Shown here: piece by piece, positions 1-8,802 of the stretch
Layout: every line of letters begins with the position of its first letter
Numbering within the stretch: position 1 is the first letter of the stretch
Assembly: GCA_016293495.1 (NCBI GenBank)
Contig: JAEDED010000008.1
Coordinates: 1-64,000, forward strand
From: Treponema sp.
GTDB taxonomy: Bacteria; Spirochaetota; Spirochaetia; Treponematales; Treponemataceae
Reading direction: 5' to 3'
Length of the DNA stretch: 64,000 nt
Notes under the pieces: generated by a model
Seen by the model: only the letters and a program-made list of their open reading frames with translations
What the model was told of the DNA's origin: nothing
The model's database searches: none
Position numbers and translations under genes: made by a program

Positions 1-257
1 CTCTTGCCTTTTAAATATCCCATAAATTGCGACACACTGTATTTCGGTGGTATACTTACTAACATGTGTACGTGGTCTGGCATCAGATGCCCTTCTACAA
101 TTTCCACACCTTTGTAATTACACAATTGCCGCAATATCTGTCCAATACTTTCCTTGTACTGTCCATATATTGCTTTTCTTCTGTACTTTGGTGTAAACAC
201 AATGTGATATTTACACAACCATTTTGTATGACTCAACGAGTCTCTTATATTTGCCAT
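1..257 (-). mobile_element. tnpA: IS200/IS605-type transposase TnpA, partial (runs off left edge)
   Basis: The minus strand encodes an open frame of 85 codons that begins at the ATG at 257, after GGAGGAAAG, and continues past base 1. It opens with MANIRDSLSHTKW, then KYHIVFTPKYRRK and HLMPDHVHMLVSIPPKYS. These are typical of the small HUH (Y1) transposases of the IS200/IS605 group. The H-V-H of the metal site is visible; the catalytic tyrosine lies outside the window. These enzymes move single-stranded DNA and recognise subterminal hairpins. Hairpins are present just upstream of this gene. No stop or frameshift is seen, so the copy may be functional. Whether a tnpB follows cannot be judged. 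Confidence 0.9.
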
Positions 258-349
258 TCAGCTTTCCTCCTTGGTGTTATGCAATAGACTTGAACAATCT
301 TATTGTACACCTTCGAGGAAAGCTTTTTTTGCTATAAGCTTTTGTCTCT

Positions 350-419
350 CACCCGCATAGCGGGTGGTTTATTGTGAAAATATTTCGCTCCGCTACATAT
401 TTTCACAGGCTCACGAGCC
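350..419. repeat. Hairpin cluster at the end of the IS200-like element
   Basis: Three perfect inverted repeats follow each other upstream of tnpA. CACCCGC/GCGGGTG lies at 350-366 with a 3-nt loop. GTGAAAATAT/ATATTTTCAC lies at 374-406. GGCTC/GAGCC lies at 408-419. IS200/IS605 elements carry subterminal hairpins recognised by TnpA, so one of these (most likely 350-366) may be the left-end recognition hairpin. The exact cleavage site cannot be fixed from one end. Confidence 0.5.
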
Positions 420-430
420 CATAATAAAAA

Positions 431-457
431 AAAAGGACTTCAGTTTGAAGTCCTTTT
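431..457 (-). terminator. Terminator after the DUF5312-like gene
   Basis: A perfect 11-bp stem (AAAAGGACTTC / GAAGTCCTTTT, 5-nt loop) is followed on the minus strand by an A/T tract that reads as U-rich RNA. It lies about 20 nt after the stop codon at 478 and could work in both directions. Confidence 0.8.
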
Positions 458-477
458 TTATGTCTGGATGTCTTTAA

Positions 478-2001
478 TTATTTCTGAGTAAAACAGTTCT
501 GCATTAATGATACAAACAGATAAATGTGTTTGTAGACATCAGTTCCAAGCTGCTTAATCGGATGGTCTGCAAACTTATCAAGTTCTCTCCAGTTGATGAT
601 GAGGTCTCCTTTTGGTTTTGCATAATCTTCCATGAGAGGCTTTAAAACTTTTGCTATGGCAACGAGATTTTTTGTTGCATCAATACAGATTGTTTTTGCT
701 TCTTCGTTAATGTCATTGAGCAGTGTAGAAATAATTCCTCTTGCATCTCTATCACGTTCTGCGCGTGGGAGATGAGTTTTAAGCTTAATACCGATTTCAC
801 CGTCTTCTGCAATATTTTCGTCAAACTTGTTGATTTTTTCTGTTGATTCAAGAAGTGCATTGTACGCATTCGACATTGGGGACGATAAAGACTGATTAGA
901 CCAGGTTCCGCGGATCAGAACGAGATCTGCAAATTCACGGAGATCCTTTTTGATGTAATCAAGAAGGAATGCTTTGTAGTAATTGATAGGTCCTGCGTAA
1001 AGGAATTTTCCAAGGTTCTTTCTTTCAAAAGGCGCACTCGCACTATCAGTATAATTTCTTAATCTTACAACATCAGTTGTTCCGAAAATCTGGTTCAGGT
1101 AATTGTCAATCTGAGAGTTTTTCTGAGCAGTCTGAAGTTGTGTAAGAGTATTTTCTGCTTCCTGCTTGATTTTATCAAGATAAGCATCAACGATAGGTTC
1201 TTCGGTGAGGGAATATTCTGTGTAATAATCAGGATTTTTTGTAATCAGCTTGAGCATTAAATCAAATGTCTGAGTTGAAATGATTGATCTGAGCTTAACT
1301 GTAATCTTGTTCCAGACTGTAGGATTGATAGGTTCTGAACCTTTTGCTGTCTTGAAAAGTTTCATCAGGCTTGACCAGTCTGCAACTTCAATTACAGGTT
1401 TTGCAACAGTCACAAAGTCCTTGAGATCTTCTGCGATATATTCTGCATTGATTTTTTCAAACTTAGGAATTGAATTGAATTCTCCTTCTCTTAAAGTTGA
1501 ATCAAACTTTTTAAGAAAGAAGAAAAAGTCATATGTACAGAAGGATTTGAAAATCAAAAGATTTCTGTAAGTTAAATCAATCTGAGAAATATGTTCAGCA
1601 TCAAAAGCACTTAAGAAATTTCCAAGCTGAGTCTGAACTGCCTGAGTCAGCTGCTCAATCGGAACTCCCTGTGCTTTTGCCTGAATCGATTCCTTTGTAA
1701 GGCTTTCTGCAATCTGGTGCTGCTGTTCCGAAAGTGCATAGTTTACTACCATGTATTTAAGTGCATTAGGATTTTCAATTGAATTGAACATAACCTGTGC
1801 AGGAAAAACAGCTTTATAGATTTCGTAGAAGAGCTTTGCCATCTGAGGCAAAACTTCATCATTTTTGTAAAAGTGATATTTTGTTTTGGATAAGTCTTTA
1901 GCAATAGCTCTTAATTTTTTCTTCTTTTTAGCTTCCGGGTCGCTTGACTGGAATAAAGAGGAGAAAAGTTTACTAAAAAAAGTTTCTTCAGATTTTGCCA
2001 T
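478..2001 (-). CDS. Conserved spirochaetal cytosolic protein (DUF5312-like)
   Basis: This 507-residue protein has no signal peptide or membrane segment. It begins MAKSEETFFSKLF, has a Lys-rich stretch near residues 25-31, and is predicted to be mostly helical. I recognise it as the kind of protein conserved next to rnf genes in treponemes and labelled DUF5312; that name is from memory. No catalytic motif is visible and the function is unknown. It is read in the same direction as the rnf operon, 51 nt after rnfB, but has its own strong promoter-like sequence (TTGACA, 17 bp, GATTAT) whose predicted start site falls at or next to the ATG. It can therefore be expressed independently of rnf. Confidence 0.75.
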   Translation of the reverse strand: MAKSEETFFSKLFSSLFQSSDPEAKKKKKLRAIAKDLSKTKYHFYKNDEVLPQMAKLFYEIYKAVFPAQVMFNSIENPNALKYMVVNYALSEQQHQIAESLTKESIQAKAQGVPIEQLTQAVQTQLGNFLSAFDAEHISQIDLTYRNLLIFKSFCTYDFFFFLKKFDSTLREGEFNSIPKFEKINAEYIAEDLKDFVTVAKPVIEVADWSSLMKLFKTAKGSEPINPTVWNKITVKLRSIISTQTFDLMLKLITKNPDYYTEYSLTEEPIVDAYLDKIKQEAENTLTQLQTAQKNSQIDNYLNQIFGTTDVVRLRNYTDSASAPFERKNLGKFLYAGPINYYKAFLLDYIKKDLREFADLVLIRGTWSNQSLSSPMSNAYNALLESTEKINKFDENIAEDGEIGIKLKTHLPRAERDRDARGIISTLLNDINEEAKTICIDATKNLVAIAKVLKPLMEDYAKPKGDLIINWRELDKFADHPIKQLGTDVYKHIYLFVSLMQNCFTQK

Positions 2002-2007
2002 ATTTAA

Positions 2008-2036
2008 ATAATCCGTTAAAAAAGAGTTAGTGTCAA
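2008..2036 (-). promoter_or_regulatory. Promoter of the DUF5312-like gene (leaderless type)
   Basis: On the minus strand TTGACA (2031-2036) is separated by exactly 17 bp from GATTAT (2008-2013). Six nt separate the -10 from the ATG at 2001, so transcription should start at or beside the start codon. No Shine-Dalgarno is present. Confidence 0.65.
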
Positions 2037-2052
2037 GACTCAGTATGTCTTG

Positions 2053-2859
2053 CTATTTTGGAAGCTCAACAAAAGCCAGAACATGTGTTGGACAGCCTTT
2101 TACACATTCACCGCAGTTAGTACATTTTGTGTAATCAATAACTGGAAGTCCGTTTACAAGCTTAAGAGCTCCTGCTGTACATGAACGTTCACATTTACCG
2201 CATTTGATACAGCCGTTCTTGCATTTTTTCATGATGCTTGGTTTATCAGTTGAACGGTTAGAACAAAGTGCAACAGGTCCTTTTGTATCAACAGTTACAA
2301 GGTTAAGAAGATGGTTAGGACATGCCTTAACACATTTTGAACAGCCTGTACATTTTGAATAATCAATTACAGGAAGTCCGTCTTCGCCCATTTTGATGGC
2401 ATCAAAGGTACACGATGCAACACAGTCACCGAATCCGATACAGCCGAAGGCACACATTTTTGTTCCGTTAACAGAAATCTTTGCAGCTGCACATGATTTA
2501 AGACCTGTATAAGTTCCGCGGTCTTTGGCACAGTCTTTTGTACCTTTACATGCAAGAACGCTTACCTTTGCCTGAGCTTCTACAGCAACGCCTAAAACTT
2601 CACCGATAGCTTTAGCACATGAAGGTCCACCTGCAGTACAACCGTTAGGTTCAGCTCTTCCTTCTGCTACGGCTTTTGCAAAGTCATCACAACCGGCAAA
2701 TCCACAGCCACCACAGTTACCGCCAGAAAGACATGCTCTGATTTTTGCAACCTTTTCATCTACAGGAACAAAAAACAGGCGCTGGAAAATTCCAAGACAA
2801 AGTCCGAGAATAAGGGCAATAACAAACGAAACGATTACAGTATAAATAATAGTCCACAT
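2053..2859 (-). CDS. rnfB: Rnf complex iron-sulfur subunit RnfB
   Basis: RnfB carries electrons from ferredoxin into the membrane-bound Rnf complex. The 268-residue protein has one N-terminal membrane helix (about residues 5-27). A 4Fe-4S site follows, with Cys49, Cys52 and Cys57 in the NCGGCGFAGC motif and Cys74 downstream. Ferredoxin-like CxxCxxCxxxCP clusters come next (CTGCSKCVKACP, then CIKCGKCERSC and CTNCGECVKGCP), plus an extra Cys-rich stretch around 104-150. It is the last gene of rnfCDGEAB, 12 nt after rnfA, which is the normal order. The identity is secure from motifs and context. Confidence 0.95.
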   Translation of the reverse strand: MWTIIYTVIVSFVIALILGLCLGIFQRLFFVPVDEKVAKIRACLSGGNCGGCGFAGCDDFAKAVAEGRAEPNGCTAGGPSCAKAIGEVLGVAVEAQAKVSVLACKGTKDCAKDRGTYTGLKSCAAAKISVNGTKMCAFGCIGFGDCVASCTFDAIKMGEDGLPVIDYSKCTGCSKCVKACPNHLLNLVTVDTKGPVALCSNRSTDKPSIMKKCKNGCIKCGKCERSCTAGALKLVNGLPVIDYTKCTNCGECVKGCPTHVLAFVELPK

Positions 2860-2871
2860 AACATTTACCCC

Positions 2872-3450
2872 TTATTTGATTAATCCGTTGAAGCCCATGA
2901 ATGCAAGTGAAAGCAAACTGGCTGTTACATAAAGAATTGCTTTTCCTTTCATAAAGTCAGGAACATTTGAACTCTTCATTCTTTCGCGAATGCCTGCCAT
3001 GATTACCATTGAGAGGATAAATCCTGTTGAAGCACCGAGTGCATAAACGATTGACTGAAGGTAATTGTATTCTTTTGAAATACAGTTAAGTGTGATTGCA
3101 AGTACTGCACAGTTTGTTGTAATAAGTGCAAGATAAACACCCATTGAACTGTAAAGTCCTGGAGCTGATTTCTTAAGATAGAATTCAACAAGCTGAACAA
3201 GTGAAGCAATTACAAGAATAAAAATCAGTGTCTGAAGGAACTGAAGGTTAAACGGAACGAGGATACAATAATAAATCGGATAAGTTACCATTGTTGCAAG
3301 CATGATTACGAAGGTTGTAGCCATTCCCATTCCGAAGGATTTTTCTGTTGAACTTGTCATTCCCATAAAAGGACACAAAGCAAGATACTGAACGAGAATA
3401 ACATTATCAACTAAAACTGCTTTAATAAAAATCTTGAGTAATTCGTCCAT
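2872..3450 (-). CDS. rnfA: Rnf complex membrane subunit RnfA
   Basis: This 192-residue protein has about six membrane helices. RnfA and RnfE are paralogous, inverted-topology membrane subunits that form the core of the Rnf/Nqr electron path and hold an iron-sulfur centre between them. The family motif around VQYLALCPFMGMT (residues 20-32) contains the conserved Cys, and a second Cys is at NCAVLAI near residue 113. The start codon overlaps the stop of rnfE by one base, indicating translational coupling. Length is typical. Confidence 0.95.
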   Translation of the reverse strand: MDELLKIFIKAVLVDNVILVQYLALCPFMGMTSSTEKSFGMGMATTFVIMLATMVTYPIYYCILVPFNLQFLQTLIFILVIASLVQLVEFYLKKSAPGLYSSMGVYLALITTNCAVLAITLNCISKEYNYLQSIVYALGASTGFILSMVIMAGIRERMKSSNVPDFMKGKAILYVTASLLSLAFMGFNGLIK

Positions 3451-4055
3451 TATTTATCTCCCTTTTTTTTACCAATATTACAAAGAGCTTCTGTGATTAC
3501 AACCATAAGTCCGAATACGAAGAATCCACCAGGAGCACCGGCAAAGAAGGCAACTGCATTTTCAGCAGGGAACACCTGAATGCCGAAGAATTTTCCAGTT
3601 CCTACAAATTCGCGTACAAAGGAAATTGCAACTAAAACCCATGTGTATCCGAGTCCCATTCCGATTGCATCAAGAATTGCAAGTCCCGGTGTGTTCTTAG
3701 AAGAGAAGGATTCAACACGACCCATGATGATACAGTTAACTACGATCAAAGGTAAGAATACGCCAAGTGAATCTGAAAGGGCAGGAACATATGCTCCTAA
3801 CAGAAGCTGAATGATAGTTGTAAACGCAGCAATTACAATAATGAATACCGGAAGACGGATTGCATCAGGAATGAATTTTCTGAAAAGGGAAATAATAAGT
3901 TCGCTCATAAGAAGAACGAAGGTCATTGCCATTCCCATTCCGAGTCCGTTAAAAATTGTTGTTGTTACGGCAAGTGAAGAACACAATCCAATTGAAAGCA
4001 TCAAAAGAGGATTTTCTTTTACTATACCGTTAGTTAAAATCTTGAATTTATTCAT
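3450..4055 (-). CDS. rnfE: Rnf complex membrane subunit RnfE
   Basis: The 201-residue membrane protein is the RnfA paralogue with about six helices. The family signature LSIGLCSSLAVT near residues 20-31 and VVNCIIMGR near 104-112 carry the conserved cysteines. The C-terminal end is Lys-rich (GKKKGDK). It lies 18 nt after rnfG and overlaps rnfA by one base. It is assigned RnfE rather than NqrD because a RnfB gene is present and no NqrF gene is seen. Confidence 0.93.
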   Translation of the reverse strand: MNKFKILTNGIVKENPLLMLSIGLCSSLAVTTTIFNGLGMGMAMTFVLLMSELIISLFRKFIPDAIRLPVFIIVIAAFTTIIQLLLGAYVPALSDSLGVFLPLIVVNCIIMGRVESFSSKNTPGLAILDAIGMGLGYTWVLVAISFVREFVGTGKFFGIQVFPAENAVAFFAGAPGGFFVFGLMVVITEALCNIGKKKGDK

Positions 4056-4073
4056 AAGTATTTTCTATCCTCC

Positions 4074-4682
4074 TTATTTGTTCGAAGCCTTGTAAACTTC
4101 AAGAACTTTAATTCCTGCTTTAATCATGTTTGCAACACCGCCTGATGACAAAGTTGCACCAGAAATAATTTCGTAGTTTGTACCGTTTGCAAAATCTTCT
4201 GCAGTACAATCTCTAAACTGTTCTGTAAATGACATTCCTTTTTTAGCAGCAACTTTAGATGTTTTGTAATCAGCCATTTTCTGTTTACCAGGAGTATCAG
4301 TTGTTTTAAGGATTGTAACTCCTGTAACTTTCATCTCAGGATCAGTGCCGAGAAGAATTGTTGTAGTTTCAAATGTAGGTCCTGTAATGTTTGCAGCGTA
4401 TCCGATTACATTGCCGGTTGAATCAACGGCTTTGAAAATCTTGTTGATTTTAACAGAACCGATTTCGGCTTTGCATGAATCAACAACAGCCTTAAGTTCT
4501 TCTGCACCAGCTTTAGGATAACCTGCAGCTCCTGGAAGAACTGACTTAAGGGCATTTTGTTCTTTTTCGTTTTCTATTCTTTCAATTTCTGGTGCTGTAA
4601 AATTATTTACAACAGCAAGAAGAACGCATGAAACACATGCAAATATTCCCAATACTAAACCGAGTTTAATAATTTTTTTCAT
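4074..4682 (-). CDS. rnfG: Rnf complex flavoprotein subunit RnfG
   Basis: RnfG is a single-helix anchored subunit facing the periplasm that carries covalent FMN. The 202-residue protein has an N-terminal helix (about 5-26) and a C-terminal FMN-binding domain. The attachment motif is seen as ISGATLSS, with Thr177 as the expected FMN-linked residue; Ftp/ApbE is the enzyme that attaches FMN in treponemes. Another family motif is TDTPG near residue 129. The start codon overlaps the end of rnfD (ATGA), so the two are likely coupled. No ApbE gene is in the window. Confidence 0.93.
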   Translation of the reverse strand: MKKIIKLGLVLGIFACVSCVLLAVVNNFTAPEIERIENEKEQNALKSVLPGAAGYPKAGAEELKAVVDSCKAEIGSVKINKIFKAVDSTGNVIGYAANITGPTFETTTILLGTDPEMKVTGVTILKTTDTPGKQKMADYKTSKVAAKKGMSFTEQFRDCTAEDFANGTNYEIISGATLSSGGVANMIKAGIKVLEVYKASNK

Positions 4683-5644
4683 TTCTGCGCTCCTTCTTTT
4701 GAAGCTTTGTCTTTCTTAAGTCCGTAACCGTATTTTCTTCTTGAAATCTTGTTAAGGAATGGAACAAGTGAGTTCATGATAAGAATTGAGAACATAACGC
4801 CTTCCGGAAAACCACCGTACTGTCTGATTAAGAAAGTAATCAAACCACAGCCTGCACCGAAGATAAGACGACCTGCACCTGTTAAAGGAGCAGTTGTGTA
4901 ATCTGTTACCATAAAAGTTGCACCGAAAAGAAGGCCGCCAGTTGTCAAAGCAAAGAGAACGGCATTTACATCAAATCTGTTTGCAAGGAATGTACAAAGA
5001 CAGGCAGTTGCAACCATAGTCAATGGAGCTCTCCAGTCAATTACATGTGTAATCAAAAGGAATAATGCAGAACCTAAAATTGCGATGATACAGGTTTCAC
5101 CGATTGAACCAGCATGAGCTCCAGTAAAGAGCTGCCAGAGGTCTGTGTAAGCTTCTGGTTTTGCAAGAGGAGTTGCAGTAGAAACAGCATCAAATGGTGT
5201 TACCCATGCAGAACCCATTGCAGTTGGGAAACTTACAAAAAGGAATGCACGACCTGTCAAGGCTGGATTCCATACGTTGCAGCCAAGACCGCCAAAAAGT
5301 CCTTTTGCAACAACAATGGCAAAGAAGGCGCCGAGAACTGTCTGCCATACAGGCATTGTCGGTGGAAGAGTCAATGCAAGAAGTACACCTGTTACAACTG
5401 CACTGAAGTCGCCGACTGATACAGGGCGTTTAATTAATTTCTGAAAAATTGCTTCAAATACAACACACGATGCAACCGAAGCAAGAATTGTAATCAATGC
5501 AGGAAGACCGAAGTAAATTACACCCATTACACATTCTGGTAAAAGTGAGATTACAACCATCAGCATGATCATGTTAGATTTAATGGAACCTGAAAAATGT
5601 GGTCCCGGTGAAAGATAAATATTGTTAGAATTATTGTCTGCCAT
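4679..5644 (-). CDS. rnfD: Rnf complex membrane flavoprotein subunit RnfD
   Basis: This 321-residue integral membrane protein has about nine or ten helices and belongs to the RnfD/NqrB family. The covalent FMN motif is DAVSTATPL (residues 152-160), with Thr158 the likely attachment residue. The family feature GCNVWNPALTGRAF is at about 121-134, and the polar tail after residue 300 is Lys-rich. It begins 1 nt after rnfC ends and overlaps rnfG by 4 bases. Confidence 0.94.
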   Translation of the reverse strand: MADNNSNNIYLSPGPHFSGSIKSNMIMLMVVISLLPECVMGVIYFGLPALITILASVASCVVFEAIFQKLIKRPVSVGDFSAVVTGVLLALTLPPTMPVWQTVLGAFFAIVVAKGLFGGLGCNVWNPALTGRAFLFVSFPTAMGSAWVTPFDAVSTATPLAKPEAYTDLWQLFTGAHAGSIGETCIIAILGSALFLLITHVIDWRAPLTMVATACLCTFLANRFDVNAVLFALTTGGLLFGATFMVTDYTTAPLTGAGRLIFGAGCGLITFLIRQYGGFPEGVMFSILIMNSLVPFLNKISRRKYGYGLKKDKASKEGAQK

Positions 5645-5645
5645 A

Positions 5646-6983
5646 TTATTTTCCTTTCTGATCTCTTAAAATTTTCTTTCCAACTTTAAATGTCTGTACA
5701 AGAGGAATATCACTAGGGCAGACAAATGAGCAGGAACCGCATTCGATACAGTCAAGAAGACCTTTTGCCTTTGCAAGATCAACATCACCTGCATCAATAT
5801 CACGACGCATCAAAACCGGAGTAAGCATCATCGGACATGCATTGATACACATACCGCAGCTGATACAAGGCATAGTTCTAGGAACCGGTGCTTCTTTCTT
5901 AGTAAGGAAAAGAACGCCGCTTGTTCCTTTAACAACAGGGAAGTCTGCGCTCTGCATAGACATACCCATCATCGGACCGCCGCTTAAGATTTTTGCAACC
6001 TTGTCTGTTAACTGAATAGGATCTGGAATCAAATCTCCGACAAGAGTTCCGATTGGAACGATGATGTTCATCGGAGTGCTGCAGGCACCACCGCTGATTG
6101 TGAGCGGACGGTCAATTAAAGGTTTACCAAGACGCACGGCTTCAGAAATTGCAACTGTAGTTCCTACGTTACAGATGATGCAGCCTGTCATGAAAGGGAG
6201 ACTTCCTGATGGAACTTCTTTCTTTGTCAAGGCTGTAATAAGATTTTTTTCTGCACCCTGAGGATATTTTGTCTTAACGATGCAGACTTCAATTTTGTGT
6301 TCAAGATCTTTAAGTTCTGCAATTTTTGCGTTAAGGGAATCTAAAAGGAAAGCTTTGTTTTTTTCGAGAGCGATGATTGCTGGAGCCTGAACGATGTGCT
6401 GTGCAATACGGATTCCGTCGAGGACTCTGTCTGCTCTTTCGTTTAAGATTGATTCATCGATTGTAAGGTAAGGTTCACATTCTGCAGCGTTGATAATAAG
6501 GTGTTCGATTTTCGCTGTAGGAGGGTAGTTGAATTTTACATGTGTAGGGAATGATGCACCGCCCATACCGGTAATTCCGGCATCATGGATTCTTGCAATG
6601 AGCTGTTCACGTGTTGCAGTCATCGGCTCAATCGGCTCCATGTAAGAAGTATGTTCTCTTTCTTCAGGTGCATCCTTGTTCTCTTCTATAACAATACAAG
6701 GAACTTCTGCTCCTCCAGAAACAAGATGATCTGTAATCTTTTTTACAGTTCCCGTGATTGAAGCGTGAACTGGACAAGACATCGGTCCTGTGCCGTTTGC
6801 AATAATCTGGCCTCTGATAACTTTGTCACCAACCTTTACAGTAGGTGTGTTAGGAGCACCACCCATAGTTACTGGAATTGTAACTGTTTTATTTGCAGGA
6901 AACAGATTTGTAATCGGTTTTCCGCGGGAACGTTCTTTTGCGTCGTTTGGGTGAATTCCACCCTTGAAAGTGTATGTTTTCAT
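5646..6983 (-). CDS. rnfC: Rnf complex NADH-binding subunit RnfC
   Basis: RnfC binds NAD(H) and FMN and is the cytosolic entry or exit point of the Rnf complex. The 445-residue protein has the RnfC N-terminal barrel (GGIHP at 8-12), a Gly-rich nucleotide-binding stretch (GITGMGGASFPTH, about residues 135-147), a SLBB-like region, and two 4Fe-4S motifs, CISCGMCINACP (373-384) and CIECGSCSFVCP (412-423). It is the first gene of rnfCDGEAB. The predicted transcript starts almost at its ATG. In treponemes Rnf is thought to link reduced ferredoxin from fermentation to an ion gradient and NADH. Confidence 0.95.
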   Translation of the reverse strand: MKTYTFKGGIHPNDAKERSRGKPITNLFPANKTVTIPVTMGGAPNTPTVKVGDKVIRGQIIANGTGPMSCPVHASITGTVKKITDHLVSGGAEVPCIVIEENKDAPEEREHTSYMEPIEPMTATREQLIARIHDAGITGMGGASFPTHVKFNYPPTAKIEHLIINAAECEPYLTIDESILNERADRVLDGIRIAQHIVQAPAIIALEKNKAFLLDSLNAKIAELKDLEHKIEVCIVKTKYPQGAEKNLITALTKKEVPSGSLPFMTGCIICNVGTTVAISEAVRLGKPLIDRPLTISGGACSTPMNIIVPIGTLVGDLIPDPIQLTDKVAKILSGGPMMGMSMQSADFPVVKGTSGVLFLTKKEAPVPRTMPCISCGMCINACPMMLTPVLMRRDIDAGDVDLAKAKGLLDCIECGSCSFVCPSDIPLVQTFKVGKKILRDQKGK

Positions 6984-6990
6984 GGCAAAT

Positions 6991-7019
6991 ATTATATTTT
7001 ATTGCCGCAGTTTTATAAA
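6991..7019 (-). promoter_or_regulatory. Promoter of the rnf operon (leaderless type)
   Basis: On the minus strand a perfect TATAAT (6991-6996) lies 7 nt before the rnfC ATG. A TTTATA at 7014-7019 is a weak -35 at 17 bp. There is no Shine-Dalgarno before the ATG. The site shares the 190-bp divergent region with the purE promoter. Confidence 0.6.
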
Positions 7020-7138
7020 GTTCTTTCTATATAAATAAAGGCTTTTTATGTCATTTTTAGCATATGCTAACTTAATGGAAAAATTATGAAAATAGTGCAT
7101 TTTACTGCAAATTCCACGCTGTACAATTTCATATTATC

Positions 7139-7167
7139 TTGAATTGACATCTTATATTTGCTATATT
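7139..7167 (+). promoter_or_regulatory. Promoter of purEMN (leaderless type)
   Basis: TTGAAT (7139-7144), a 17-bp spacer and TATATT (7162-7167) precede the purE ATG at 7174 by only 6 nt. The predicted start site coincides with the start codon, and no Shine-Dalgarno is visible. No PurR-type operator or purine riboswitch fold fits in the 190-bp gap. Confidence 0.65.
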
Positions 7168-7173
7168 TACGAA

Positions 7174-7665
7174 ATGAAAGTAGCAATTTTCTTCGGTTCA
7201 AAATCGGACACAGAAAAAATGAAAAAGGCCGCTGAAGTACTCAAAGAATTTGGTGTTGAGTACAAGGCATTTGTATTGTCAGCTCATCGCGCAGGTGAGC
7301 TTTTGCACGAAACAGTTAAACAGGTAGAAGACGAAGGTTACGAAGTAATCATTGCAGGCGCAGGCCTTGCAGCAGCATTACCTGGAGTAATTGCAGGAAT
7401 TACAACAATTCCTGTTATCGGTGTGCCGCTTGAATGCATCAGCACAGGCTCAAACGGACTTGGCGGAATGGATGCACTTCTCTCAATAGTTCAGATGCCG
7501 CCACAGATTCCTGTTGCTACAGTAGGAATCGGGAACGCTAAAAACGCAGGTTATCTTGCAGTAGAAATGCTCGCAATCAAATATCCGGAACTCAAAGAAA
7601 AACTTAAGGCTTTCCGTGCTAAGCTTGCACAAGATGCTAAAACATCAAACGAAATTGACTTGTAA
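7174..7665 (+). CDS. purE: N5-carboxyaminoimidazole ribonucleotide mutase PurE
   Basis: PurE catalyses the carboxylation step that yields CAIR in purine synthesis. The 163-residue sequence has the class I layout: FFGSKSDTEKM at the N-terminus, the SAHR motif with the catalytic His, LLSIVQMPP and IGNAKNAG. It does not look like the shorter class II (AIR carboxylase) PurE described from Treponema denticola. Two points are odd: the usual GGAAHLPG is LAAALPG here, and no purK, the normal class I partner, is nearby. ATG at 7174 is chosen because the family begins with this KVAIFFGS; an upstream TTG at 7144 lies in the promoter. It leads the purE-purM-purN operon. Confidence 0.9.
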   Translation: MKVAIFFGSKSDTEKMKKAAEVLKEFGVEYKAFVLSAHRAGELLHETVKQVEDEGYEVIIAGAGLAAALPGVIAGITTIPVIGVPLECISTGSNGLGGMDALLSIVQMPPQIPVATVGIGNAKNAGYLAVEMLAIKYPELKEKLKAFRAKLAQDAKTSNEIDL

Positions 7666-7685
7666 AAGGAATTAAGGAGACTATC

Positions 7686-8786
7686 ATGGCAAAAGTTGAC
7701 TACAAACAGTCAGGTGTAGACGTAGAAGAAGGTTATCGCGCAGTAAACAAATACAAAGATCACGCTGCAAGAACAGTAATTCCTGGAATGCTTACAGGTC
7801 TTGGAAGCTTTAACGGAATGTTCGAAATTCCAAAAGGAATCAAAAACCCTGTAATGGTTTCTGGTACTGACGGAGTTGGAACTAAACTTGACATCGCATT
7901 CAAAATGAAAAAATATGACACAGTTGGTATTGACTGTGTAGCAATGAGCGTAAACGACATTCTCTGTTCCGGCGTTCAGACTTTGTTCTTCCTTGACTAC
8001 GTTGCATGTGGAAAACTTGAAGCTGATGTAGCTGCAGAACTCGTTAAAGGTGTTGCTGACGGTTGTGTTGAAACTGGATGTGCTCTCCTTGGCGGTGAAA
8101 CAGCTGAAATGCCTGATTTCTACGATATCGGTAAATACGACCTTGCTGGTTTCGGTGTTGGTGTAGGCGATAAAAAGCAGATGATCACTGGTAAAGAAAT
8201 CAAAGCAGGTGATGTTTTAATCGGTCTTTCTTCAACAGGCGTTCACTCAAACGGATTCAGCCTTGTTCGTAAACTCGTAACAAACTTTGACGACAAATTC
8301 ATCCTCGACGGCAAAGATACAGGCAAAACAATCGGTGAAGTTCTTCTTACACCTACACGCATTTACGTAAAACCAGTAATGGAAGTTCTTGCAAAATACC
8401 GCAAGGCTGTTCACGGAATGGTTCACGTAACAGGCGGCGGATTCTACGAAAACATTCCTCGTATGTATCCAAAAGCTGAAGGTTCTAAAAAACAGCTTAT
8501 TTCTGTAATCAAGCGCGACAGCTGGAACATTCCACCAGTATTCGGGGAATTGATCAAGCGCGGAGCTGATGTAGAAAAGGTTTACAATACATTCAACATG
8601 GGAATCGGATTTGTACTTGCAGTTAATGCAAAAGAAGCTGATTCTGTTATCGAAATGTTCAACAAGAATGCTTCTAAGTATTCTAAGCCTGGCATTCCTG
8701 ACATGGTTGCTTACAAAATCGGACGTGTTGCATACGCTGAAGGTGAAGTAAACGGTCAGAAAGACGCTGTATTGTTCGAAGACTAA
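7686..8786 (+). CDS. purM: Phosphoribosylformylglycinamidine cyclo-ligase PurM
   Basis: PurM closes the imidazole ring (FGAM + ATP to AIR). The 366-residue protein shows DYKQSGVDVEEG at the start, the ATP-site signature VSGTDGVGTKLD, the GGETAEMP motif, and LIGLSSTGVHSNGFSLVR. Length is typical. It follows purE by 20 nt with a clear AAGGAG Shine-Dalgarno, so it is in the same operon. The C-terminal domain is complete. Confidence 0.96.
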   Translation: MAKVDYKQSGVDVEEGYRAVNKYKDHAARTVIPGMLTGLGSFNGMFEIPKGIKNPVMVSGTDGVGTKLDIAFKMKKYDTVGIDCVAMSVNDILCSGVQTLFFLDYVACGKLEADVAAELVKGVADGCVETGCALLGGETAEMPDFYDIGKYDLAGFGVGVGDKKQMITGKEIKAGDVLIGLSSTGVHSNGFSLVRKLVTNFDDKFILDGKDTGKTIGEVLLTPTRIYVKPVMEVLAKYRKAVHGMVHVTGGGFYENIPRMYPKAEGSKKQLISVIKRDSWNIPPVFGELIKRGADVEKVYNTFNMGIGFVLAVNAKEADSVIEMFNKNASKYSKPGIPDMVAYKIGRVAYAEGEVNGQKDAVLFED

Positions 8787-8802
8787 AACGGAGTACTGAA
8801 AG

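Noticed and set aside
66..287. Plus-strand open frame of 73 codons
   Set aside because: It is antisense to the tnpA coding sequence and encodes nothing recognisable.
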